Source of the DNA: Labia minor
Lineage: Eukaryota > Arthropoda > Insecta > Dermaptera > Spongiphoridae
Reading direction: 5' to 3'
DNA length: 64,000 nt
Assembly (NCBI GenBank): GCA_963082975.1
Contig: OY720344.1
Coordinates: forward strand, 434,001-498,000
The notes beneath the pieces are model-generated. The model was not told where the DNA came from. It searched no databases and saw nothing but the letters and a program-made list of their open reading frames with translations. Numbering within the stretch: the first letter of the stretch is position 1; every line of letters begins with the position of its first letter. The position numbers and the translations under genes are program-made. Of the stretch, positions 48,888 to 59,854 are shown in pieces.

Positions 48888-51145
48888 TTATTGTAGCGTT
48901 TTGTGATATACGATGTTTTTTGTTTGATTACATGGCGCATAGACGAACAAATCTGATGGTTTTCCAACACGGGAACAGGCAACATACAATTGACCGTGTG
49001 AGAAACATGGGTTTTCTAGATTAATACCACAAACACTTAATGATTGCCCCTGGGACTTGTTTATGGTCATAGCAAAAGCAAGTCGCACTGGAAACTGTAG
49101 TCGTTTAAACTCAAACGGTACATCATTCGGAATCATTGGGATGCGTGGTATCAAAACATCTTCTCCTTTTTACTTTCCTTTAATTATAGTTGCTTCTATC
49201 AAGTTGTTCATTAATTTTTTTATCGCTAACCGTGTGCCGTTGCAAAGATACGGTTGGTTGATATTTCGTAACATTATAACTACCGATCCAACCTTTAATT
49301 GAAGATTGTGAGGTGGCAATCCTGGAAAATCCAGCAAGTTTAAAAATTCCGGTGGATAGTTGACATCATCTTTGTTAGTAGCCGAATCAACTGATTTATA
49401 TATCTTCAATTCCCCTGTAATTTGTTCTTGAATTTTTAAATTTAATTCATTTTCAGTTTCTGTAATTTTGAGGAACATTTGGAAACACCTTTTGAATAAG
49501 TTCATCTGTTGATCGAGTTAACTGACAAAAACTTTGAGGAAAGTTAATGCAGCCAGTCAACATGTCTTTAGGAAATTTGCCATCACCAATATCAATTAGT
49601 TGTTTAGAGAATATGTCTCCAGATTGGTCATTTTGCACTGCGACACGCATATTTTTGCTTAAATGTAATACCTTGACCTGTTTCCATAAATTGGAGGACT
49701 TCAAACATGCATTGAATTTATCAGCTGGCGTTGATCATGGAATTACTGGCAATGTTTGACGAAAATCTCCTGCTAATAAAATCATTGCACCACCAAATCG
49801 GTTATTATTGCTCCGTATATCTTTTTAGGTTCTATCTAAAGCCTCCAAAGATTTTCTATGTGCCATCGTGCATTCATCCCAAACAATCAATTTACATTGC
49901 TGCAAAACCTTTGCCATTGGAGAGTTCTTCGAAATGTTGCAGGTTGGATTTTCATTGCTTTGCATATTTAATGGCAATTTTAGTGCTGAATGGGCTGTTC
50001 GACCACCTTCAAGTAAAGTTGCTGCGATTCCCGACGATGCGAGTGCAAGTGCAATTTTATTTTGTGAGCGAATTGTTGCTAATATTAATGAAATCAAAAA
50101 CGTTTTTCCTGTACCACCAGGGGCATCTAAGAAGTAAATCCCTCCAGATTCATCATTTGTTACTTTCAAAAGAGTATCAAATACATACTTCTGTTGTGCA
50201 TTCAATAGTGGAAGATTTGTTTGGATTAATTCTTTCATAGTGTTGAGATCATACTGTTTTTCTCGATGCAACTCTTGGTTATGCATTGGACGATTGGGCG
50301 CGGCCAGTCCTAATTGAAATAATCGTTTGTTTGACATCATCAAGAACATGTCCTCAATTGAAATCAATGCTTGATTGTAAATTTCTTCGCTTATTTGTAT
50401 ATTTGGATTTCCCGTTCTATTCCGTATTTGATATAAAATATCATCACACATATTATCTTTGTACTTGATCCACAAATCAATCGGGTTTGATGGGAAGCAT
50501 GTAGATATGATTATAGAAAACAATGTTCGTATTTGATGAGCATGTGATGATATTACAGCATCATTGAGAGTTTGATCCCAATGAGCGTCATTTTCTAGCA
50601 ATTGCAAACGTTGACAGGCTAAATGTTGGAATGATGTTGGGCCACGTACATTGACTAATAGAAGTCGTAAATAAAAACATTCATCATTGCTTGGATGTAC
50701 TGAAAAAATTCGACCAATCGCATCTGTAGAGTATATATCTGGGTATCCTGGAACAGGTTTTCCTTGTTTCCGCCGAATAAATTTTTTTGAGGATTGATTC
50801 CAAGTATAATATTTTGGCATTTCAGAATATAGCAATCTTTGTGCAAAAATATCATTTTGGCATGTCTCAAAAAAACTGGTTAATGTAGTAGATGATGGCT
50901 GAGCAGCTCTTTGTACTGCGTTCTGTGCTGTAAAATACACTCTTTGTCCATTTTCTAAGTGTACAGCTAAGTGAACAACAGAAGGGTGTCTCTCATGAAT
51001 AGGAAAATAAAATATTCGCCAAATTGCTTCATTACTACTAACATAGCGGCCCATTTGGTATTGGGTAACTTCATCATTGGAATTATCTGCACCAATTCCA
51101 ATCACAGCCATATCACTCCCTTTGGTTACATATTTGCATATATAT
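48888..51145 (-). pseudogene. Helitron helicase half (PIF1-like), with stops
   Basis: From 51111 the frame reads MAVIGIGADNSNDEV, continuing the Rep end, then the helicase: Walker A DAPGGTGKT at about 50101-50126, Walker B KLIVWDECTMAH at about 49858-49893. TAA (49827-49825) and TGA (49737-49735) interrupt the same frame; between them lies LAGDFRQTLPVIP. After SKNMRVAVQ a frameshift with loss of about 25-30 residues occurs near 49455-49505. The frame resumes LKVGSVVIMLRNINQPYLCN, has a TAA at 49172-49170, and ends with AFAMTINKSQGQSL, YVACSRVGKPSDLF and the stop at 48888. This ATPase would unwind the donor strand during rolling-circle transposition; here it cannot be made. Confidence 0.9.
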
Positions 51146-52346
51146 TGTAATGGTTTTCTTGGGTTTCTAGGGGGGGGAAGGGGAAGGGGAAAGAATCAAT
51201 TAAAAAAAATTAATATAAATAATTTTTTTATTTTAATTAATATTTAATTTAATTTAAATTAAATTGATAAATTTAGAATTAATCAGAAGATAATTAATAT
51301 TGATTTTAATATTAATTAATAAATACATTAATTAATTTCTTATATTCCAATCAATTAGTAATTATGATTTAAATTAATAATTGAGGTTTTAAAAGATAAT
51401 GAAGGTAGGAGAAATGAGGGGAAAAAATATGGCGTCCTTCTAATTCGACAAGGGTCGTGAATGAAGGAGATAATTTTAATTTGTGGTCCAGATAAAGATA
51501 TAGCACTCAGATAACAAGGATTCCAGCGTGAAATAGAGAAAGAGTTGTACAATAGAAGAGAGTGATTAGATTATTAGATGTTAACTTTTAATAAATTTTA
51601 TTATAAGTAAAATAATAACGTTAGAAAATTTTCTTTCAAGAATCTTTGTTATTTTAAGCAATAAATCATATTAATTAGTTTTACAAATGGTGATAGAAAT
51701 AATATCAATTAGTAACAAGAACTTAAATTATAATAAAACAAAAGGAATGAAATAAAGTCTTATCCGTGTCGTGGTGTGGAAATGGCGGCTGACATATGAT
51801 GTCGTGATGATTTCCAAGAGGTCCAGATGAGTAGATTTTGTGAAGATCGAAAGAACCAGGTTGTCTTGTGTCTTCACGGGTTGAGATCAATTCCAATATT
51901 TAAATATTTTATTTGGAAACGAATGAGAGTTAAAAAGTATTTAGAAACGTAAAAATTTTATAAAAGCTGATTGAGCAAAATAGAACACGTCTATTCTCTC
52001 TGATGTCTCGATCAAGAATAATCTTTCCAACAATATCAATAATCAAAATCAACACTCGGATAAATTCACTCACACTCTCACATAAACACACACAGACCTG
52101 GAGTTCTTCCGTCTCTTTCTAATTCTAATTACAAAGTTGTATTTTAATTAAATAATTTATTTTATAAATTAACTAATTATCTCTCTAAGTGAGATCACAT
52201 TTCAAATTCTTAGAACTATTAAATTATATAATATTAAAATACATAAAAAGAAAGGGATAGAGATATTGGCATTAATAAATAAAAAAACTTAAATATAAAA
52301 TAAAGAAATTATTAAAATTAGGGACTGAATTGAAAATATCAGTACA
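51146..52346 (-). repeat. 3' LTR (left copy)
   Basis: The copy starts tgtaatggttttcttggg and ends atatcagtaca on the plus strand (TG...CA). It is 1201 bp long. It matches the right LTR throughout except for one A fewer in the run near 52287. It includes a G8 run near its edge. Confidence 0.95.
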
Positions 52347-52358
52347 TCCTCCACCTTT
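52347..52358 (-). other. Polypurine tract of the LTR element
   Basis: On the minus strand aaaggtggagga directly precedes the LTR start TGTACTGATA. A purine run at this position primes plus-strand DNA synthesis in LTR retroelements and so fixes the orientation. Confidence 0.75.
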
Positions 52359-53352
52359 GTAAAAAAAAAAAAAATATTTCTTTTGGAGATGAAATGTTCA
52401 CAAATCACAAAAAAATATAATTTTTTTTTTTTTTTAACATAATTGTTATGAATACTTAAAAAATATTACATTGGCATTTGTATATAACAAAACAACAAAA
52501 AACTTTCAGATATTTGGCCCTTTTTTTTTTTAAAGAATACCAAATTAATACTGGCAATACAGAGGTTTGATATGGTGGATTCTAAGAAAACAATTTATAA
52601 AGAAGTTAACAAGTAGCAGAAACACAACGAATTGGTTCACACTGACACCCACAGAATAATTATAGTACTCTAACGTGACACATTAAGGTTGGAGCAAGTC
52701 TGTCAATAATCATATTTAATAATAAGTAATACAGGTCCATTGGAAAATTATCAGTTTCGATTTTCTCATTTCTACTTAAATTTAATTAGAATTCATGTTT
52801 CATTCTTTATTCAATACTTTATTGCTTTCATAGCATTTTATATTCTCTTTAATTATTCATATCTCATTTTCATTTAACATTTGTTTCTCTATAAAAATCC
52901 TATTATCTATAACATCAAATTCTTCTATATTATTTTTCGCAAATATCAGAAACCTCTCCTTACCATCTCACAATAGAAGCGATTTCAATCATCAAAACAG
53001 ACTAAGAGACAGACCCGCTTGGTGGCTCATATGTCAAGGCAAAGTCTTCAAATTACACTTGTTAAAAAAATGACAAAAAATTATTAATTGGAATAAAAGG
53101 GTTTCAAAATCCTCCTATTATACTTGCCGATATTTTTATTTGTGTGAGCGTTCTTAATTTCATAAGTTCTCTCTCCACCATGGAGCTTTTTATTGATTTG
53201 AAATGGTCCTTCGATTTGATTTAACTAATACCAAATCTCTTTAAAACATCAGATAATTCAATATTCTTTTAAGGGGGATGGTTAAAAGAAACTTAGAAAA
53301 TTTTTTTAAAATTGAAGAAGGCAAAGCAAGGTTTTTATTTACATAAAATTTT
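52359..53352. other. Noncoding interior of the LTR element
   Basis: About 1 kb between the ORF stop and the polypurine tract shows A/T homopolymers and no polymerase motif in any frame. A pol gene is therefore absent rather than merely broken into recognisable pieces. Confidence 0.6.
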
Positions 53353-54357
53353 TTAATGAAGACAAATTAAAATTTTATCCGAGGCAATTAATTTAAATCT
53401 TTTCTTTCCTCGATCCCAGAGGATATTTTGGGATTTAAATTTTAGTGTTTTAAAATGTGATGTATAATTATCTTGATTGACAAACCATTGCTTCATTCTC
53501 TTCTTTGGCTTTCCCTTTTTCGTTAAATATGGTTTCAATCTCTTGTTATTTATACATTTTTTAAGATTTTTTATAAACATTTTTCTTTTCCATTTGTACT
53601 TAATATTTTCTAGTATCTGCTTCTTTATCAGATTCTTTATTTTCATTACTTTAGTATTTTCTTTAATTTCTTGTATATTTTCTAGTTCTTCTTTTGTTTC
53701 TACTTCCATCTTTTCAAATTCATTTTCATTTTCTATATTAAAATCGGTGTTCTCTTCTTTAGAAACCATTTCTTCAGCATTTTCATCAATTTCGATTTCA
53801 ATTAACATTTTACTCTCCTCTTTCGGAGTAGATTTAGAAGAGGTTTCTTCTTCTAGGGGTGTTTCATCAGTTTTTCCAATTGATTCATTTACTTTTTCTT
53901 CTTCTTTCATATCAAGATTCTCTAGTTTATTTTCCTGTTCCTCTAGTGTTTTATTTAAATCATTACTATGTTGTGGTAATTTTCCATTTAATTTTAGAGA
54001 GAAATTTCGAACATCATTTCTTAAAAGGTTAGTATTTTTATTTAATTTTTCAGTTTGATTGTCTAGTTTTATATTTAATTCACTTCTAAATTCTCCCAAT
54101 AGCTGTTTCAATAGCTGAGATTGATCATCAAATTTTTTATTTATTTCACTTCTAATTTCGCCAAACAACTTTGTCATTATTGTGACAAAATCCACTTGAC
54201 TAAGAGGGTTATCACATGGAACCGCCTCAACACTCACCTGAGTATCCGTGTGACCAATCAATTGACTTTCTACAGACATCGGGCTAACATCATCAAATAA
54301 TTGGGGTTGAAACATCTCTGTATCAGCCTCCGTATTAATATTACTATCAGTGGCCAT
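53353..54357 (-). CDS. Coiled-coil, Gag-like protein of the LTR element
   Basis: This is an intact frame of 334 codons with ATG at 54357, about 180 bases after the 5' LTR. Residues ~55-130 form a likely coiled coil (FVTIMTKLFGEIRSEINKKF, then LLKQLLGEFRSELNIKLDNQ in heptad-like spacing). Residues ~130-240 are acidic and rich in E, N and S. Residues ~240-334 are strongly basic (KKQILENIKYKWKRKMFIKN). This layout could serve particle assembly and nucleic-acid binding, but there is no CCHC knuckle, so the Gag assignment rests on position and charge alone. The protein was not recognised otherwise. The open frame fits the youth of the insertion. Confidence 0.65.
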   Translation of the reverse strand: MATDSNINTEADTEMFQPQLFDDVSPMSVESQLIGHTDTQVSVEAVPCDNPLSQVDFVTIMTKLFGEIRSEINKKFDDQSQLLKQLLGEFRSELNIKLDNQTEKLNKNTNLLRNDVRNFSLKLNGKLPQHSNDLNKTLEEQENKLENLDMKEEEKVNESIGKTDETPLEEETSSKSTPKEESKMLIEIEIDENAEEMVSKEENTDFNIENENEFEKMEVETKEELENIQEIKENTKVMKIKNLIKKQILENIKYKWKRKMFIKNLKKCINNKRLKPYLTKKGKPKKRMKQWFVNQDNYTSHFKTLKFKSQNILWDRGKKRFKLIASDKILICLH

Positions 54358-54516
54358 ATTGCTTAAAAATTAAAAAAATTAGTTACAAATAAAAATGTAA
54401 AATTCAATTTTAACAATACAAAATTTCCTGCGTGTCTTCTCTCTCTCTATTTCAACTCCGGTAAAAAAACAATTAAATTAGAAGCCAAATTATTTAATTA
54501 TTTTTAATTAAAACAA

Positions 54517-54535
54517 TCTCGGGGGGATGCCTCCA
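54517..54535 (-). other. Candidate primer-binding site
   Basis: Immediately after the 5' LTR the minus strand reads TGGAGGCATCCCCCCGAG. Starting with TGG at this place fits pairing with a tRNA 3' CCA end. The matching tRNA was not identified. Confidence 0.55.
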
Positions 54536-55737
54536 TGTAATGGTTTTCTTGGGTTTCTAGGGGGGGGAAGGGGAAGGGGAAAGAATCAATTAAAAAAAAT
54601 TAATATAAATAATTTTTTTATTTTAATTAATATTTAATTTAATTTAAATTAAATTGATAAATTTAGAATTAATCAGAAGATAATTAATATTGATTTTAAT
54701 ATTAATTAATAAATACATTAATTAATTTCTTATATTCCAATCAATTAGTAATTATGATTTAAATTAATAATTGAGGTTTTAAAAGATAATGAAGGTAGGA
54801 GAAATGAGGGGAAAAAATATGGCGTCCTTCTAATTCGACAAGGGTCGTGAATGAAGGAGATAATTTTAATTTGTGGTCCAGATAAAGATATAGCACTCAG
54901 ATAACAAGGATTCCAGCGTGAAATAGAGAAAGAGTTGTACAATAGAAGAGAGTGATTAGATTATTAGATGTTAACTTTTAATAAATTTTATTATAAGTAA
55001 AATAATAACGTTAGAAAATTTTCTTTCAAGAATCTTTGTTATTTTAAGCAATAAATCATATTAATTAGTTTTACAAATGGTGATAGAAATAATATCAATT
55101 AGTAACAAGAACTTAAATTATAATAAAACAAAAGGAATGAAATAAAGTCTTATCCGTGTCGTGGTGTGGAAATGGCGGCTGACATATGATGTCGTGATGA
55201 TTTCCAAGAGGTCCAGATGAGTAGATTTTGTGAAGATCGAAAGAACCAGGTTGTCTTGTGTCTTCACGGGTTGAGATCAATTCCAATATTTAAATATTTT
55301 ATTTGGAAACGAATGAGAGTTAAAAAGTATTTAGAAACGTAAAAATTTTATAAAAGCTGATTGAGCAAAATAGAACACGTCTATTCTCTCTGATGTCTCG
55401 ATCAAGAATAATCTTTCCAACAATATCAATAATCAAAATCAACACTCGGATAAATTCACTCACACTCTCACATAAACACACACAGACCTGGAGTTCTTCC
55501 GTCTCTTTCTAATTCTAATTACAAAGTTGTATTTTAATTAAATAATTTATTTTATAAATTAACTAATTATCTCTCTAAGTGAGATCACATTTCAAATTCT
55601 TAGAACTATTAAATTATATAATATTAAAATACATAAAAAGAAAGGGATAGAGATATTGGCATTAATAAATAAAAAAAACTTAAATATAAAATAAAGAAAT
55701 TATTAAAATTAGGGACTGAATTGAAAATATCAGTACA
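54536..55737 (-). repeat. 5' LTR (right copy)
   Basis: The copy is 1202 bp and nearly identical to the left one. A promoter and polyadenylation signal are expected here; AATAAA-like text is too common in this AT-rich LTR to place one. Confidence 0.95.
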
Positions 55738-55743
55738 ATATAT

Positions 55744-56719
55744 TTAATAGATTTCACTGAATGGTAAGATTCAACGTTGATGTGAGCTTTGAAAGTCTTT
55801 GATAAAATGGGTGAATATGGTACAATCCAACGATTATCTATTTCAATATCGTGTTGATTTAATTTGACAATTGTTGATCTTCCATTGTCTGCTGTTGATC
55901 GGCGACGATACAGTGGATAACCGTCATTACCAGTAATTGTTTCCGATATTAATGTCCGTGGATATCGCTTTGAACATTTACCATCCACCATACACGGTGA
56001 ATTTTGATTAAGCGTTCCGCAGGGACCATGTATCATATTTTTGATTACTACCTCATGCAATCCAGGATCTACTTCTACATTAGGGATTTCAGCTGATATC
56101 ACTGCATCAACTTCATTTGGCCTTATCTTTTCAACCAACCAAATCAAAATGTGTGAATGTGGCAATCCTCGTTTCTGCCACTCGACAGAATACATCCAGC
56201 AGCGTGTCTCACCAAACACATAATGTTTTACAATGAAATCCATTAAAGATTTCAACTTTTGTCTAAAGACTCTGGCTGTAATATCATGACGATCAATGGC
56301 TTATTGTCCAGATAATAACTCCTGCTTGATTTCTATCCATTTCGGATTACATGTAAAGGTAATAAATAAATCTGCTGTTCCATAATTACGGACATACGAC
56401 ATGGCATCTTGAGCATATTCATGCATATGTCGAGGGCTTCCGATGTATGTTGCTGGAAGAATAGTCATCCGACCAACATTCTGTGCATTTCCATCAGTAT
56501 TAATCGCATCTCGAAGGTGAATATACTCTTCAGATCGAAGTTTGGTCTGATTCAACCTGATGAATATCAATCTCTCCGTTTCAATTTTAACATACATGTC
56601 AACAACATATTTGTGATATAATCGCCGACATTTCAATATGTGATTGTCTTCATTTTCCCGAATCATTAAGCGATATGAATAATAGTTCATTGAACTGACT
56701 TTTTTGTTGGTTTCAGAAC
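55744..56719 (-). pseudogene. Helitron Rep domain (HUH nuclease), third exon
   Basis: After the acceptor at 56720 the frame reads MNYYSYRLMIRENEDNHILK and NVGRMTILPATYIGSPRHMH, then YGTADLFITFTCNPKW, the first Rep block. A TAA at 56303-56301 interrupts it, and it continues in the same frame with the HUH motif GLPHSHILIWL near 56150. The third block is SVKSIKY, with the first catalytic Tyr codon at 55742-55740. The second Tyr (CKYVTKGSD) is on the far side of the LTR insertion at 51132-51130. This nuclease would nick and join DNA ends during transposition. Confidence 0.92.
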
Positions 56720-56824
56720 CTGTAAATAAATTTTTGTTTTAATAACATTGAAATATAAAATTAAAATACATAATATATAGTGATTAAGATATTTACTTCA
56801 TAGCTAAACTAATAATTCAATTAC
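56720..56824 (-). other. Intron 2 of the Helitron gene
   Basis: The donor ACAG|GTAATT and acceptor TTTACAG| bracket 105 bases that contain stops. Splicing joins NPITG to SETNKKVSSMNYYSYR, which matches the continuous protein of other Helitrons. The join is phase 1. Confidence 0.75.
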
Positions 56825-57320
56825 CTGTAATGGGATTTATCATCTTGATTGAGAAATCATAGCCATCTTCACCTTTCCAAAATATAATGGGATATTGCAG
56901 TGCATCATATGAGCGGTGTGTTTCCATTATACGTTGTAATTGATCATTCCGACGATGTAAAACAATATCACGGGATTCCAAGTTTTCTCCAACTACAACG
57001 ATGGCAACTTCATGTATAGTTGGTGCATTAAAACGTCTCGCATGTTGGCCCACAGGTGTTTTATCAGCTCTGATTACAATTTTGTGATTATCAGATGGCA
57101 TCATATCCAGTGCAGTTTTAAACAATATTATCAATTGATTGTGTTCATGAAATAAATGTTGTAATTGTTCTACAATAGACCTCTTTACTGAATTGTTATG
57201 TGATAAACGCTGATCAATTTCTTGTGATGAATTGCCCATGAAATAAATTTGTAGGAATTTGTAGTCTCTATCTGACAATGGTAACAGTGAACCTGCTCTG
57301 TGATATATTTGGCCTTGTAT
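56825..57320 (-). CDS. Helitron Rep protein, second exon
   Basis: This is an open exon of 496 bases: IQGQIYHRAGSLLPLSDRDY at the start, then YFMGNSSQEIDQRLSHN, MMPSDNHKIVIRADKTPVGQ and HRRNDQLQRIMETHRSYDAL, ending DFSIKMINPITG. This is the conserved Helitron N-terminal region upstream of the nuclease motifs. No stop is present in this exon. Confidence 0.88.
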
Positions 57321-57730
57321 CTGTAAATTTAAAAAAAATATTTTGTTTGTACCAAACGCTATAAAATAAAATAAAATAAAATAAATAAGCAATGTGCCGT
57401 ATGAAATTATGGATTGTCAGTTGCTGAATATAAATAATATTTGTTACTAAAAAATATATCTGTCTCCTAATTTGAATAACCAAATAATATTTAATATGCT
57501 TAGGTATCTCAATATATAATAATTAGTTGTAACTAATAACTATAATCAAATAATTATATTCGGTTTCAAAATAATATAATTGTGGCTAAAACTGAATCAC
57601 CAAATAATATGATGACTAAGTAATAATATTTCTTGGGGATTAGGGAATTGAAGATTAGTGACACATTTTAACTTAGGTGACAGAAAATATTGTTCGCTAA
57701 AATAATTATGATTAATTAATAAATACATAC
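57321..57730 (-). other. Intron 1 of the Helitron gene
   Basis: The donor AAG|GTATGT at 57731/57730 and acceptor TTTACAG| at 57321 remove 410 AT-rich bases. The joined protein NFKPTFK-IQGQIYHRAG matches the usual uninterrupted Helitron sequence. The join is phase 0. Confidence 0.75.
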
Positions 57731-58165
57731 CTTGAAAGTTGGCTTGAAATTTTCTCCAACTACATTTGTTGCCCCAAATGAAGTCATTTGAAAGCAATTA
57801 TTGTATTTTTTGATATTTGTCAAAAAGTGTATGGATTCTGTTCCTATTCCTGAAACCAATGAGTACAATGGCTCTGGTGGTGGATCCAATGGTATCAATT
57901 TCACTTTGCCATTTGAGCAACACAATCCATTGGCTTCATTTTTGTATTTCAATGCCTTTTAATGTGAGCAAACCGAGTTCATAGATCCAATAGCAACACA
58001 TTGATAATTATTGTAGTCAGTTGAAACATCATAACTAAAAGCAGCTCGATTCAAACTTCCTCGATTATTAGTTAAATGTTGACATTCTTGATTAGATCGG
58101 AAATTATTTTGATTTGTAGCATTTCGGGTTCTTCTACCTAAATTACTTCGTCTTCTAGCAGGCAT
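57731..58165 (-). pseudogene. Helitron Rep protein, first exon
   Basis: The ATG at 58165 starts MPARRRSNLGRRTRNATNQ, the standard basic start of animal Helitron proteins. A TAA at 57961-57959 interrupts the same frame before KALKYKNEANGLCCSNGKVK, a Cys-containing block conserved in the family. The exon ends FGATNVVGENFKPTFK at the GTATGT donor. Confidence 0.88.
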
Positions 58166-59039
58166 ATCGAATATAATTTAAGATATTTGATTTGTTTATA
58201 TTTGATGTAATATAAACAATACATGTAACCATCAATCTGATTAAAATGAATTGAACTTGGGGTCCTCAATAATACAAACAAACAATTTTAGCTAATGAGA
58301 TTAAAAAATAAAAAATATATAAACTTACCTGAAAATAATTAGATATTTATTTAATAAAATTAAATTTTTAAGTAAATAAATCTTATAAATAAATATGAAA
58401 AAATAATTAAATCAAAATTCAAAATTAATCAAGTAAAAAAGGCAATTGAAATGTTTTAAATTATCTAAAAAAAAACAATTATTAATATAAAAATACAAAT
58501 AAAATGATCAAAAAATAAAAATAAATTAAATTAAATAAATAAAACGTTTTAAATAGAAATACAAACTAATTGATATTATGAAAAACAATTTTATAAACAA
58601 ATGTATTTAATTAAATTAATAAATTTAAAAAATATTAAATGATATTTAGCTTAAATATAAAAATTAAAATAAAAAGAAATTACTTAAAAAAATTAAAACT
58701 ATAATAATAATATTAAAATATATATAAAATTACCTGAAAATAATTAGATATTTATTTGATAAAATTAATTATTTATCTTAAAAATATTTTATAATCTATA
58801 GAATAATTTAATTATTTTAAAAAACGGCGGTAATCATTTTTTATCCCTAGCTGTGACGTCATTCATAAGAAGGTGTAAAGAAAAGGGCTGTTTTTAGGGT
58901 TTTCCCGACAATTATTCGATTTTTTCTCGCCGGAAAAACCATCCTTGGACTTCAACGAACATTTTAAAAAAAGAATTGTCAAAATTGGTCCAGACGTTAT
59001 TGAGTGATGCAATTACAAAAGTCATTTTTATTTATAAGA
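58166..59039 (-). promoter_or_regulatory. Helitron 5' leader and terminus
   Basis: This holds the 5' TC terminus at 59039 and about 870 bases before the ATG. The first 200 bases on the minus strand are less AT-rich (ccggcgagaaaaaatcg, tgacgtcac). The rest is A/T-rich with two similar gcttacctgaaaataatt-type segments (58325-58360, 58725-58750). A promoter is expected but no element could be placed. Confidence 0.5.
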
Positions 59040-59854
59040 TATCCATTTTGTTCCCTTCAAAGTAATTCCTCTCAGATAAATGCATTTATGCCAGCGCTTC
59101 TTCCAATCGTTGAAGCACTTCTGAAATGCACTTTTCGGTGTGGCCATCAGCTCGTTCTTTGATTCCGACTTTATCTCATCAATTGTGGCAAAACGCTTTC
59201 CTTTCCTCGTTCTCTTTAGTTTTGAGAATAGGAAAAAGTCACAGGGAGCCAAATCTGGTGAATGCGGTGGTTGAATTACAATGATTACATTGTTGTGTTT
59301 TGCCAAAAAATCACGAACAAGCAATGGTTGTGTGAACTGGTGGGTGTATTATCGTGATGCAGAATCCATGATTTGTTTTTCTACAATTCGTTCGGCCGTT
59401 TGAGTCGTATTGCTTCATGCAAACGTTGCATACCCTCCTTGTAGTATTTCTAACAGTATTATTAAGAGTAAGACTTGTTGGAAAGAGCCATTGTATAATC
59501 GAAGAAAACAGTGAGCAAAACCTTCACATTTCATCGAACTTGGCGTTCTTTTTTAAAGCGCTTGTATCATTTAAAAATATTTTTTTGAGACAAAGTAGAC
59601 TCGCCGAATGCCACAGTCAACATTTTAAGTGCGTTGGGGCACTTTATTCCATTTTAATTCAGATTCTTGAAAAACCGAAGAACAGCAAAAAAAATGTGAC
59701 TAACTTTTTCAGTTGTCAAAAACAAACTTCTAATCCAAAATGGCTAATAATGCCAACCTATGAGATAAATATCTGTACCAACATAACAAAAAAAAAAAAT
59801 TCGATAATCGAATGTAGTCAGTCAAAATTAACCTTTTCTTTTGAACAGACCTCG
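59040..59854 (-). pseudogene. Right part of the split mariner, transposase remnant
   Basis: The outer end on the minus strand is cgaggtctgttcaaaagaaa after TA (59855-59856), the inverted partner of 48086. Moving inward, frames give FGESTLSQKNIF (~59600) and NVKVLLTVFFDYTMAL (~59500) and then an open stretch at 59324-59040: LVRDFLAKHNNVIIVIQPPH, SPDLAPCDFFLFSKLKRTRK and FQKCFNDWKKRWHKCIYLRG. Several parts of the usual 1.3-kb gene are missing (total with the left part about 0.88 kb), so it was internally deleted as well as split. Confidence 0.85.

Larger units (their letters stand above)
51140..55743 (-). mobile_element. LTR retrotransposon, non-autonomous, recent insertion
   Basis: The element is 51146-55737 with the target duplication atatat on each side (51140-51145 and 55738-55743). 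Two LTRs of about 1.2 kb differ by one base in an A-run. The minus orientation is set by the single ORF, by a purine tract next to the left LTR and by a TGG-starting primer-site candidate next to the right LTR. The 2.19-kb interior encodes only one coiled-coil protein, with no protease, reverse transcriptase, RNase H or integrase, so its movement would need proteins from another element. Confidence 0.93.
48150..59039 (-). mobile_element. Autonomous-type Helitron (Rep-helicase), split by LTR element
   Basis: Read on the minus strand it starts TCTTATAAATAAAAATGAC after an A (59039) and ends with the GC-rich stem, hairpin gagcgccgaaggcgctc and gagcagCTAG before a T (48150). It encodes one Rep/helicase protein in at least three exons. 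Without the 4592-bp LTR insertion and its 6-bp duplication the element is about 6.3 kb, a usual size for an autonomous animal Helitron. Its 3' end is shared with the non-autonomous copies at 6.2, 18.0, 27.9 and 40.4 kb; its 5' end is not. Four in-frame stops and one frameshift show that it is no longer able to make its protein. Confidence 0.93.

Noticed and set aside
51355-51552. A 65-codon minus-strand frame occurring identically at 54745-54942
   Set aside because: It lies inside both LTR copies and is duplicated only because the LTRs are; nothing suggests that it is translated.
53477-54058. A 193-codon plus-strand frame rich in F and S
   Set aside because: It is the antisense of the coiled-coil ORF of the LTR element. 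Lys/Glu-rich coding gives Phe/Ser-rich antisense frames, and the polypurine tract fixes the minus orientation.
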